Position numbers and translations under genes: made by a program. Of a stretch of 64,000 nucleotides of DNA, positions 28,181 through 35,775 are shown one piece after another; position 1 is the first letter of the stretch, and each line of letters starts with the position of its first letter. Location of the stretch: assembly GCF_015711015.1 (NCBI RefSeq), contig NZ_CP064653.1, positions 1-64,000 on the forward strand. Reading direction: 5' to 3'. A model generated the notes under the pieces. It was not told where the DNA came from. It ran no database searches and saw nothing but the letters and a program-made list of their open reading frames with translations. The stretch is from Methylomonas sp. LL1. Its GTDB lineage: Bacteria; Pseudomonadota; Gammaproteobacteria; Methylococcales; Methylomonadaceae.

Positions 28181-30172
28181 ATGGCAATTCAAAATAAAAA
28201 CAAAGCATTGATCGAATTCGAGCAACACCCGCAACTTCAGTCTTTATTGGTCGATCTTTCGGCCAGTTTCGTGCGTGTACCCACGCATAAGATTGATCAG
28301 GAAGTTGAAAAAAATCTACACCGGATTGCCGAAAATCTGGATTTGGATAGCATTGCATTGGGCTTAATCACGGCCGACCGCAAGGACTTCTACTCCAAGT
28401 ATAGTTATGCAAAGCCCGATAAGAAGCCCTGGCAAGCCGAGTCATTGACGTCCGAAGGTCCTTTTCTGACACAGACGCTGTTGTCGGGTAAGCCTTTCGT
28501 CATGCATGACGTCGATGCCTTGCCCGCGGAAGGCGCGGTCGATCGGGAGGGCTTTCTCCGCTACGGCACTAGAGCCGCCGTGATTTTTCCGTTTATCGTC
28601 GGCGGCCATTTGGGCGGTGGCATCAGCTTTGCCTGCTCCCGCCCTCGGTATTGGTCGGACAAGACGGTAGATGGTTTCGGCCTTATTGCCGATGTGTTTG
28701 CCAATGTCTTGGAGCGCAAGCGCACCTTGCAAATTATTCAAGATAGAGAAGAACAAATGCGGCTGGCGGCCGAAGCGGCGGACGTCGGGTTATGGGTTTG
28801 GAATTTTACCCAGGATACGATCTGGGCGACCGATATAGCGCGGAAAATTTATGGCGTTTCGTTGGATGAACAGTTGGATTTTCAACGCTTTATGCAATGC
28901 CTGCATCCTGACGACAAACAACGTGTCAGCGAAACGGTGCAAAGGATATTGCAGGGCGAAACCAATTTACGCGATGAATATCGCGTGCTTCACCCCGATG
29001 GTACTGAGCATTGGGTTTGCGTAACGGGCCGCTGTCAACTTGGCGCTTCCGGCCGGCCCAAGTTGGTGATGGGAGCCAGCCTGAATATCACCGAGAGCCG
29101 CCGGAACAAGCTTGAGCTTGAACGCGCCAACCTTGAACTCAATACCGCGCTGGAGGAAATTCGCGGCCTGAAGGAGAAGGTTCAGCAGGAAAATAGCTAC
29201 CTGCGCCATGAAATATTGGGTCGTCATGGCTTGGGACATCTCGGAAGTCGTAATCCGGCAATGCGGCATATCTTGGAGCAGATCGAGCAGGTTGCCCCGA
29301 CGCCGGCTTCGGTGCTGATCTTCGGTGAAACCGGTACCGGCAAGGAAATGTTGGCGACAGCGATTCACCAAGCCAGTCCCCGCAAGGATAGGACGATGAT
29401 TCGAGTCAATTGCGCGGCTATTCCCGCGGCATTGATCGAGAGTGAATTATTTGGCCGCGAAAAAGGTGCTTACACCGGCGCGTTGTCCAAGCAAGTCGGC
29501 CGCTTCGAATTGGCCTGCGGATCAACCTTGTTTCTCGATGAAGTGGGCGAATTACCGTTGGATGCTCAGGCGAAATTACTGCGCGTGTTGCAGGAAAAAG
29601 AAATCGAGCGCCTGGGAAATCCAAGGCCAATCAAAGTCGATGTTCGGGTTATTGCCGCGACTAACCGCAACTTGTCTAGGGAAGTGGCCGAAGGGCGTTT
29701 CCGGGAAGATTTGTATTACCGCTTGAATGTTTTTCCCATCGAGATCCCGCCCCTGCGTGAACGACGGGAGGATATTCCTAGTTTGATCGAGACCTTCATC
29801 GACGAGTTTGCCCTGGCAATGGACAAATCCATTGATGGTGTCGGCAAGGCCAGTCTTCAACTGCTTTGCGACTATGATTGGCCGGGCAATATCCGAGAAT
29901 TGCGCAATGTGATCGAACGGGCCGTGATTCTAGCCAAGGGTCCGATCCTGAAAGTCGCTCTGCCCAACGGTTGTGCAACTATCGCGACATCCAGCAAACC
30001 TTCCTTGGGAACACTGGAAGATATGGAGCGCGATCATATTGTCCACGTATTGGAAGCCGTCGGTTGGCGAGTGCGTGGTCAAGGTGGCGCGGCCGCGATT
30101 CTTGGACTCAATCCCAGCACTCTGGAAAGCCGCATGACTAAACTAGGCATACGGCGTCCATCTTCCGGATAA
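28181..30172 (+). CDS. Sigma-54-dependent activator, GAF-PAS-AAA+-Fis (copy 1)
   Basis: An enhancer-binding protein of 663 aa. It has a GAF domain (about 18-185), a PAS domain (about 195-315; GLWVWNFTQDTIWATDIARK, YRVLHPDGTEHWVC), a coiled-coil linker (about 315-345), an AAA+ domain and a Fis-type helix-turn-helix at the end (AAAILGLNPSTLESRMTKLG). Walker A is GETGTGKE (382-389) and the sigma-54 contact loop is GAYTGA (429-434), a known variant of GAFTGA. There is no receiver domain, so it should sense a small molecule or redox state through GAF/PAS. A palindromic site begins 14 bp after its stop, followed by a sigma-54 promoter. It is paralogous to 54175-56163. Confidence 0.93.
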   Translation: MAIQNKNKALIEFEQHPQLQSLLVDLSASFVRVPTHKIDQEVEKNLHRIAENLDLDSIALGLITADRKDFYSKYSYAKPDKKPWQAESLTSEGPFLTQTLLSGKPFVMHDVDALPAEGAVDREGFLRYGTRAAVIFPFIVGGHLGGGISFACSRPRYWSDKTVDGFGLIADVFANVLERKRTLQIIQDREEQMRLAAEAADVGLWVWNFTQDTIWATDIARKIYGVSLDEQLDFQRFMQCLHPDDKQRVSETVQRILQGETNLRDEYRVLHPDGTEHWVCVTGRCQLGASGRPKLVMGASLNITESRRNKLELERANLELNTALEEIRGLKEKVQQENSYLRHEILGRHGLGHLGSRNPAMRHILEQIEQVAPTPASVLIFGETGTGKEMLATAIHQASPRKDRTMIRVNCAAIPAALIESELFGREKGAYTGALSKQVGRFELACGSTLFLDEVGELPLDAQAKLLRVLQEKEIERLGNPRPIKVDVRVIAATNRNLSREVAEGRFREDLYYRLNVFPIEIPPLRERREDIPSLIETFIDEFALAMDKSIDGVGKASLQLLCDYDWPGNIRELRNVIERAVILAKGPILKVALPNGCATIATSSKPSLGTLEDMERDHIVHVLEAVGWRVRGQGGAAAILGLNPSTLESRMTKLGIRRPSSG

Positions 30173-30185
30173 CGGCACTATTTCG

Positions 30186-30213
30186 AGGAAACCACGATAT
30201 TTCGTGGTTTCCC
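30186..30213. promoter_or_regulatory. Putative enhancer palindrome A
   Basis: GGAAACCA-CGATATTTCG-TGGTTTCC: perfect 8-bp arms around a 10-bp core (30195-30204). The dyad centre is 106.5 bp before the GG of the sigma-54 promoter at 30305. One of six related palindromes in this window. Confidence 0.75.
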
Positions 30214-30304
30214 GATTGGCTTTCATTCCGTGGATTCTGACCAATTTCATTGTAACTGACTGTTAGATAAAAACTTCCTTGCCTTGTCTCATGGGGTTTG
30301 AAAG

Positions 30305-30320
30305 TGGCCCGCTTCCTGCT
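30305..30320 (+). promoter_or_regulatory. Sigma-54 promoter A
   Basis: TGGCCCGCTTCCTGCT has the GG-N10-GC arrangement of -24/-12 promoters, close to TGGCAC-N5-TTGC. Transcription should start near 30331, about 97 nt before the TTG start of the DUF3313-type lipoprotein gene. Confidence 0.75.
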
Positions 30321-30427
30321 TTTGATGAGCTATTAGCGAGTTGCATGGCTTCCAAGAGCTTTAATTATCCGAGTATCACTGCCGCAATCAAAACAGTAAA
30401 TTGAATTTCTAACCTGGAGTAAAACCC

Positions 30428-31222
30428 TTGAATAGGCATAAGCAAACAATACAAAAACGTTCAACTGAATTTGGCCTGCTATTGAGTGTTTTAGTGGCGG
30501 TCACGGGCTGTAGCAGCGTGAATACGGAAACCAATAAACTGAAGGCGGAAGTGGTCAAGCCGGCGCCCGATGCCGGCTTTATCGAGCATCCGGAGCGGCA
30601 AACCAAACGCGCGGATTTGCCGTTTCAAAAAGTTTGGGTGAAACCCGGCTTCAATGCGGCCAATTATAAAGAATTGGAAGTGGCGCCGGTCAATACCCAG
30701 TATATGCTGGAAATGGATTGGTTACATGAACTCAGTTCTGCCAATTTGCTGACCGATATTAAAAACGACTTCAAGGAGCTGGCTCAATATTTCCGTAGTC
30801 AAGTGATCAAGGAGTTTAAGGAGGATCCCAATCACCGCTTTACGTTAGTCGAGTTTGCCAATCAACATAGACTGCCGGCATTGCGCATGGAACTGGCCTT
30901 GATCGAGATCAATCCTTCACAACCTGCCTTGCATGCGGCCGGTTGGCTGGTGCCGGGTGGCGGCACGGCCGCGGGCGTTGTCAACCAACGTAGAGCGGCG
31001 TTCGAAGGGCGTTTGCGCGACGTGAAAACCGGCGAAGTGGTGGCCACTTTTGCCGATCGTGATATGCAGGATGCCGGACCACTCGACTTGACCCGGCTGA
31101 CCTGGTTTGGACCGGCGAAAGGTATCATGGATAGATGGGCCAAGCAGTTCGTGCAAATCGCTAACCGTAAACCGGGCGAAATGGTGACCGATGAAACGCC
31201 GTTTACCTTGAGACCTTTCTAG
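30428..31222 (+). CDS. DUF3313-type lipoprotein
   Basis: A 264-residue lipoprotein (lipobox VTGC, Cys28). It starts at TTG 30428 with GGAG 8 bp upstream; no ATG fits. The mature part includes FQKVWVKPGFNAANYKELEV, LVEFANQHRLPALRMELALI and a Gly-rich loop (GWLVPGGGTAAG), features of the DUF3313 family of envelope proteins with unknown role. Another DUF3313 gene lies at 59811. It is the first gene after sigma-54 promoter A. Confidence 0.75.
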   Translation: MNRHKQTIQKRSTEFGLLLSVLVAVTGCSSVNTETNKLKAEVVKPAPDAGFIEHPERQTKRADLPFQKVWVKPGFNAANYKELEVAPVNTQYMLEMDWLHELSSANLLTDIKNDFKELAQYFRSQVIKEFKEDPNHRFTLVEFANQHRLPALRMELALIEINPSQPALHAAGWLVPGGGTAAGVVNQRRAAFEGRLRDVKTGEVVATFADRDMQDAGPLDLTRLTWFGPAKGIMDRWAKQFVQIANRKPGEMVTDETPFTLRPF

Positions 31223-31582
31223 GGGCGGTTGGTATAGACTCGTTATCCGGTTTGACATTTCGCCAATACCAACTTCGGCTTATGCTTTCCATGCGTCGTG
31301 TGGAAAGCAAGGTTTTGGCGATTTATTGCCCATTTGTCCTTGGCGTTACTATTCAGCGCGAAGCACAATATTTTCTCTCCAACGAGAGGGCTGGGTGAAG
31401 TGACTTTAGAGTGTGGCAAATTGCTTATTTTTACCCCCTCACGCTGGAAGAATGGCCCGCCTGTTTAACTGAACGGTTACTTTTGGGCTTGATAAGTGTT
31501 TTAACATGTCAGTAACACGGTGGTGTTATTTTTATTCGATTATTTTCCTTGTTTCCGATCAATTCTAACTGGATTAAACAGC
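31223..31582. other. Intergenic region with nested and competing inverted repeats
   Basis: 360 bp with no gene. It holds two alternative structures. Arms GTTGGTAT (31228-31235) and ATACCAAC (31266-31273) can pair. The outer arms CGCCAATACC (31261-31270) and GGTTTTGGCG (31311-31320) enclose a perfect inner stem TGCTTTCCA/TGGAAAGCA (31283-31309). The two structures share 31266-31270 and exclude each other. The region precedes a lipoprotein esterase gene. Confidence 0.5.
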
Positions 31583-32878
31583 ATGAGAACATGTTCTAAT
31601 TTGTCCAAAACCGGACGCCTGGTTTCAGTGCTGTCAGTTACCATGTTGCTATCCGGTTGTACTGGAATCGGTAAAGGCATAGCCGAAGCCATTCTGGAAA
31701 AATCCGAAACCGAAGACACCCGGCAATGCCAGGTATGGGGTCAACCTTTTACCGGTCTTGAGCCCGGTTTGGTCAAGAAGCAGGGAAAAACCAAGGTTCT
31801 ATTCGTGCATGGGGTGGGCGATCACATTCCCGGTTATACCACGCAGTTCCTGGAGAAATTGGCCAAGGACTTGAATCTGAATGCGCGTTCCGAAGGCCAA
31901 AAAAATATCAAATTATCCGCGCCATTGGTGCCAGACACGGAACTGGGTAATTTACGGGTGACGCATCTTCTGAACGAAGAAACCGGCAAGGACCTGACCT
32001 TTTATGAACTGACCTGGTCGGACATTACCCGCAAACAAAAAGAGCTGCTGGCATTCGATAATTCCGGCGAATACGATTTTCGGCGGGCCAAAATTAATGG
32101 TTTGTTGAAAAAGTTCAGCAACGATACCGGCCCCGATCCTATTATTTATCTGGGGCAAAGCCGCGATGCGATCCTGGCGGCGTTTGGACAGTCGGTCTGT
32201 TGGATGGCTTCCCGGGATTATGAAGATATCCCCTCTAGCGGTACGCATGCCTGTACTGGTTTGAACGATTCCAATATCGATCATATTGCGAATGACGACT
32301 ATGTGTTCATTTCTCATAGCCTGGGTAGCCGCATTACCATTGATGGTCTGCAACGTATCGCTCATATTCTGGCAAATGTGGCGAAATATTCAGATCCGAG
32401 CAAAGATGTGATTATTACTGATAAAGTCATCGCGGCGTTTCAAAATAAACGCATACCTATCTATATGCTGTCCAACCAGTTGCCGATGTTGCAATTGGGT
32501 CGGGAATTGCCCGAGGTGGTGGGTGATAGAGCGGACTATTGCGACGCCAAAGGTGCAAACTACAACAAACGGATGGTCAATCAAACCGAGATTATTGCCT
32601 TCAGTGATCCCAATGATCTGTTAAGTTACGGCATACCGCCAGGTTTTGCGCAGCAATATCTTGACGCACGGATGTGCACCACTGTCACCAACGTCAATAT
32701 TAACATCGCCAATGTCATGGATGCCTTCGGCTTCGCTGACCTGGCCAATCCGATGCAAGCTCATATCGGCTATGACTCGGATGATCGGGTTGTCGCCTTG
32801 ATTGCCAAGGGCATTGGTCATCCGGAAGACGACCCGCTGGTCAAACAACGCTGCCAGTTTACTAAGGAAGTCAAGTGA
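31583..32878 (+). CDS. Lipoprotein with alpha/beta-hydrolase fold
   Basis: A 431-residue exported lipoprotein (lipobox LSGC, Cys26). The mature part has VLFVHGVGDHIPGYTTQFLE (oxyanion region) and nucleophile elbow FISHSLGSRIT, so it is a serine hydrolase of the alpha/beta type. A later Asp and His (IAFSDPNDLLSYGIP; HIGYDSDDRV) could complete the triad. ATG 31583 is preferred because it puts the signal peptide at the start. Substrate unknown. It lies between the DUF3313-type lipoprotein and BLUF genes. Confidence 0.8.
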   Translation: MRTCSNLSKTGRLVSVLSVTMLLSGCTGIGKGIAEAILEKSETEDTRQCQVWGQPFTGLEPGLVKKQGKTKVLFVHGVGDHIPGYTTQFLEKLAKDLNLNARSEGQKNIKLSAPLVPDTELGNLRVTHLLNEETGKDLTFYELTWSDITRKQKELLAFDNSGEYDFRRAKINGLLKKFSNDTGPDPIIYLGQSRDAILAAFGQSVCWMASRDYEDIPSSGTHACTGLNDSNIDHIANDDYVFISHSLGSRITIDGLQRIAHILANVAKYSDPSKDVIITDKVIAAFQNKRIPIYMLSNQLPMLQLGRELPEVVGDRADYCDAKGANYNKRMVNQTEIIAFSDPNDLLSYGIPPGFAQQYLDARMCTTVTNVNINIANVMDAFGFADLANPMQAHIGYDSDDRVVALIAKGIGHPEDDPLVKQRCQFTKEVK

Positions 32879-32890
32879 TTCGATCAGGGA

Positions 32891-32967
32891 AAAAATAAGT
32901 TTCTGATATTCGAATATCCAAGGGGCGATTACAATCGCCCCATGAATTCAGGGAAATTATTCCAACC
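32891..32967 (+). repeat. Dispersed intergenic repeat, copy 1, with hairpin
   Basis: Shares AAAAATAAGTT, a TTCGAAT block, a GGGGCGAT/ATCGCCCC hairpin (32922-32941) and GAATTCAGGGAAATTATT with 58753-58840. It follows a lipoprotein gene, and the hairpin may act as its terminator. The palindrome GATATTCGAATATC lies inside. Confidence 0.6.
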
Positions 32968-33013
32968 AAATCGTCCTTCGACTCCAGAGTAGCCTTGGGA
33001 TAGGCGAATGGTT

Positions 33014-33061
33014 ACAGGTTGATTTTCCGATGTTGCCGAACTATGCGCGGAATCAACCTGT
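33014..33061 (+). other. Inverted repeat in the BLUF gene leader
   Basis: ACAGGTTGATT (33014-33024) and AATCAACCTGT (33051-33061) are perfect 11-bp inverted arms 45 bp upstream of the BLUF start. They could be an operator or an RNA hairpin; there is no T-run. Confidence 0.5.
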
Positions 33062-33105
33062 TTAACTACTATTAAGAGTGTGTATTTGCCACCAGGGGTC
33101 TGACA

Positions 33106-33528
33106 ATGTCTCTTTATTGCGTCGTTTACACCAGCGTTGCCAGCCAAAAGTGGTCGGATGATGACTTGAGGGAATTGCTCAAGCGCGCGCGAGCCAAAAA
33201 TGAGAGGTTAAACGTCACCGGAATGCTGCTTTATCTTGATCCTTTTTCTCTTCAGGTCCTAGAAGGTGAAGAAACAGTCTTGGATCAGTTGTTTAATACA
33301 ATCAAACAAGACGCACGCCACTATAAAGTATCGGTTATTTATAAAAAGCCAATTTCCGAGCGTTCATTTGGGGATTGGACCATGGGTTTTAATAAAATTA
33401 GTGACCAAACTCCCGATGTACAGGAAGGTTTCAACGATTTTTTGCAAAGGCCCATGGCCGAACTGCCTAATCTATCTAGTGAAGTTGATGACTTGTTAAG
33501 GCTGTTCAGGCATGAGATTTTATTTTGA
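33106..33528 (+). CDS. BLUF-domain blue-light sensor
   Basis: A 140-residue flavin photoreceptor. The BLUF domain fills residues 1-95, with the light-reaction residues Tyr8 (CVVYTS), Asn32 (AKNERLNVTGMLLY) and Gln50 (FSLQVLEGEE), plus the usual Trp/Met region SFGDWTMGF. The short C-terminal helix tail fits stand-alone BLUF proteins that signal by touching a partner. No output domain is attached. Enhancer palindrome B starts 9 bp after the stop, but a link between light and that promoter is only a possibility. Confidence 0.92.
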   Translation: MSLYCVVYTSVASQKWSDDDLRELLKRARAKNERLNVTGMLLYLDPFSLQVLEGEETVLDQLFNTIKQDARHYKVSVIYKKPISERSFGDWTMGFNKISDQTPDVQEGFNDFLQRPMAELPNLSSEVDDLLRLFRHEILF

Positions 33529-33536
33529 GTCTGAAT

Positions 33537-33566
33537 TCGGGGAAACCATGGTATTTCGGGGATGGG
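33537..33566. promoter_or_regulatory. Putative enhancer palindrome B
   Basis: TCGGGGAAACCA-TGGTATTTCG-GGGATGG, a less symmetrical member of the palindrome family. Its core (33549-33558) is centred exactly 106.5 bp before the GG of the sigma-54 promoter, the same as sites A and C. Confidence 0.65.
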
Positions 33567-33658
33567 GCGGCTTATTACCAACGCTAGTCTTGTTGGCTAT
33601 TGTTTGTAACTGCTTGTTGCAGTGATACTTTTCTTCTCAAATTCGCCTGTTTTCGGAT

Positions 33659-33674
33659 TGGCACATTAACTGCC
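33659..33674 (+). promoter_or_regulatory. Sigma-54 promoter B (ATPase operon)
   Basis: TGGCACATTAACTGCC has the GG-N10-GC layout with an ideal TGGCAC -24 element. The predicted start near 33685 gives a leader of about 117 nt before the ATPase subunit B gene. Confidence 0.8.
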
Positions 33675-33801
33675 ATCAATTGTAATCATCCATTCATTCC
33701 AGTAGTCGTTGCTGATCCGAAGCTCTAAGTGATTTGTAAGGCTATCGGACGCTGGAAAACCGGCAATCGCAATCGGATACAAACAACATGGAGCCATGGC
33801 T

Positions 33802-35145
33802 ATGAGTCAAATCCAAAATCTTGCTCGCCATACACGCCTGCTCGAGATCGTTGGCGATACCATCCGTGTCCGCGCCAAGGGTAGAGCTTTTGGGGAAATG
33901 GCCATGGTCGAAAACACCGATGGAGAAACGTCGTGGGCGAAGGTCGTCGATTTGGATCGAGACATCGTCAGCTTGCAAGTCTTTTCCGGAGGCAAAGGGC
34001 TTTCCACGGGGGCCACGGTCAATTTTCTCGGCCGCGGCTTGGACGTGGTTTATTCGCCCAATATCTTGGGCAGGATTTTTCGCGGCTCGGGCGATCCCAT
34101 CGATGGCGGTCCCGAGCTCAATACCGATCCGCGTATTCAAGTGGCGGGGCCAACGGTCAATCCGGCGATGCGCGTGATGCCGACGCATATGATCGAAACC
34201 AAGGTGCCGATGATTGATCTGTTCAATTGTCTGGTCGAAAGCCAAAAAATCCCAATTTTTTCGGTGGCCGGCGAGCCGTATAACGAACTGTTGGCGCGCA
34301 TTGGTTTTCAGGCCAATGCCGATGTCTTGGTTTTTGGCGGCATGGGCCTGATTTTCGATGACTATCACTTCTTTCGCGATGCATTCGAAACCCATGGTGT
34401 TTTCCACCGTACGGTGATGTTCGTCAATCAAGCTTCCGATCCATTGGTCGAACGACTGATGATTCCGGACATGGCTTTGGCGGTAGCCGAGAAAATGGCG
34501 GTCGAGGAAAACAAGCGGGTGCTGGTGTTGTTGACCGATATGACTGCTTATGCCGATGCGATGAAGGAATTGGGTGTTGCCCAGGAACGGATTCCGGCGG
34601 TGCGCGGCTATATGGGCGATTTATATACCCAGTTTGCCCAACGCTATGAAAAGGCTTGTGATTTTAAGGGGGCAGGCTCGGTCACCATCCTGACCGCGAC
34701 TACGATGCCGGGCGACGATGTAACCCATCCGGTGCCGGACAATACGGGCTATATCACCGAAGGCCAGTTTTACTTGCACGACGGCTTCATCGACCCATTC
34801 GGCTCGCTGTCGCGTCTGAAACAACATGTGATCGGCAAGGCCACGCGCGAGGATCATGGCCAAATCATGAACACCATGATCCGCTTTTATTCCGGTGCGG
34901 TCGAAGCGCAAAAGAAGCAGGCGATGGCCTTCGAATTATCGCCTTTCGACCACAAACTGTTGAAGTTCGGTGGCTTGTTCAAAGCACGCTTCATGGACAT
35001 CGGTGTCTCGATACCAGTGATTGAGGCCTTGGATTTGTGCTGGCAGACCTTGGCGGAATGTTTCACAAAAGACGAGTTGCTGATGAAAAAGAATCTGGTC
35101 GATAAATATTTTCCAGAGCAAGTTGCCAAAGCGGCGCTGGGGTGA
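33802..35145 (+). CDS. V/A-type ATPase subunit B
   Basis: The non-catalytic nucleotide-binding subunit of the soluble ATPase head. It is about 447 aa and homologous throughout to V/A-ATPase B subunits: GRIFRGSGDPIDGGP, PMIDLFNCLVESQKIPIFS, the degenerate P-loop region VAGEPYNELLARI instead of GxGKT, and the C-terminal KNLVDKYFP. ATG 33802 has GGAG 8 bp upstream; ATG 33796 is only 2 bp away from it. It opens the operon B-D-I-K-E-DUF2764-A-PPK2, which is unusual because B normally follows A. Confidence 0.93.
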   Translation: MSQIQNLARHTRLLEIVGDTIRVRAKGRAFGEMAMVENTDGETSWAKVVDLDRDIVSLQVFSGGKGLSTGATVNFLGRGLDVVYSPNILGRIFRGSGDPIDGGPELNTDPRIQVAGPTVNPAMRVMPTHMIETKVPMIDLFNCLVESQKIPIFSVAGEPYNELLARIGFQANADVLVFGGMGLIFDDYHFFRDAFETHGVFHRTVMFVNQASDPLVERLMIPDMALAVAEKMAVEENKRVLVLLTDMTAYADAMKELGVAQERIPAVRGYMGDLYTQFAQRYEKACDFKGAGSVTILTATTMPGDDVTHPVPDNTGYITEGQFYLHDGFIDPFGSLSRLKQHVIGKATREDHGQIMNTMIRFYSGAVEAQKKQAMAFELSPFDHKLLKFGGLFKARFMDIGVSIPVIEALDLCWQTLAECFTKDELLMKKNLVDKYFPEQVAKAALG

Positions 35146-35151
35146 CAGGTC

Positions 35152-35775
35152 ATGGCCAAGCTGAAACTGAGCAAACATGCCTTGCATGAGCAGCAGGAGC
35201 AGTTGAAGCTTTACAAGCGCTTGTTGCCGTCTCTGGACTTGAAACGCCGGCAGTTGACGATGGAAGCCCAAAAAGCGGAGCAAGAACATGCCGCGGCCAT
35301 TGCTAGGAGCGACGACTTGGAAACCCGTATCGGCGAGGAATTGCCGATGCTGGCCGACGAAGGCTTGCCGTTGAGCGACTTGGTTGTCATCAAAGGCTAT
35401 AAATTGGGTGAGCAAAATATCGTCGGTGTCAGACTGCCAATCTTGGAATCGCTGGATTGCAGGGTTGTCGATTATTCACCGTTGGCGACACCGCCCTGGT
35501 TTGACATCCTGGTGCAACGCTTGCAAGACGCCAAAACTTGTCGATTGCGGGCAGAGATTGCCGCCCAGCGCTTGGATATTTTGCGCCTGCAATTACGGCG
35601 GATCACGCAACGGGTCAATTTGTTCGAAAAAATCCTGATTCCGACAGCGCACGGCAATATTCAGCGCATTCGCATCTATCTTGGTGAAACCGAACGGGCC
35701 GCGGTGGTGACATCGAAATTGGCGAAATCGAAACAATTGCATGACCGGAGTACGCTGACGGAGGCTTCGGAATGA
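35152..35775 (+). CDS. V/A-type ATPase subunit D (central stalk)
   Basis: A 207-residue coiled-coil protein, the rotating shaft of the ATPase head. The N- and C-terminal helices are typical (KLSKHALHEQQEQLKLYKRL; RRITQRVNLFEKILIPTAHG followed by NIQRIRIYLGETERAAVVTS). The 3' end overlaps the subunit I gene by 4 bp (ATGA). It starts 6 bp after subunit B. Confidence 0.93.
   Translation: MAKLKLSKHALHEQQEQLKLYKRLLPSLDLKRRQLTMEAQKAEQEHAAAIARSDDLETRIGEELPMLADEGLPLSDLVVIKGYKLGEQNIVGVRLPILESLDCRVVDYSPLATPPWFDILVQRLQDAKTCRLRAEIAAQRLDILRLQLRRITQRVNLFEKILIPTAHGNIQRIRIYLGETERAAVVTSKLAKSKQLHDRSTLTEASE

Noticed and set aside
31452..31470. TGGCCCGCCTGTTTA as a sigma-54 promoter before the lipoprotein esterase gene
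   Set aside because: GG-N10 is followed by TA, not GC, and no palindrome lies about 105 bp upstream.
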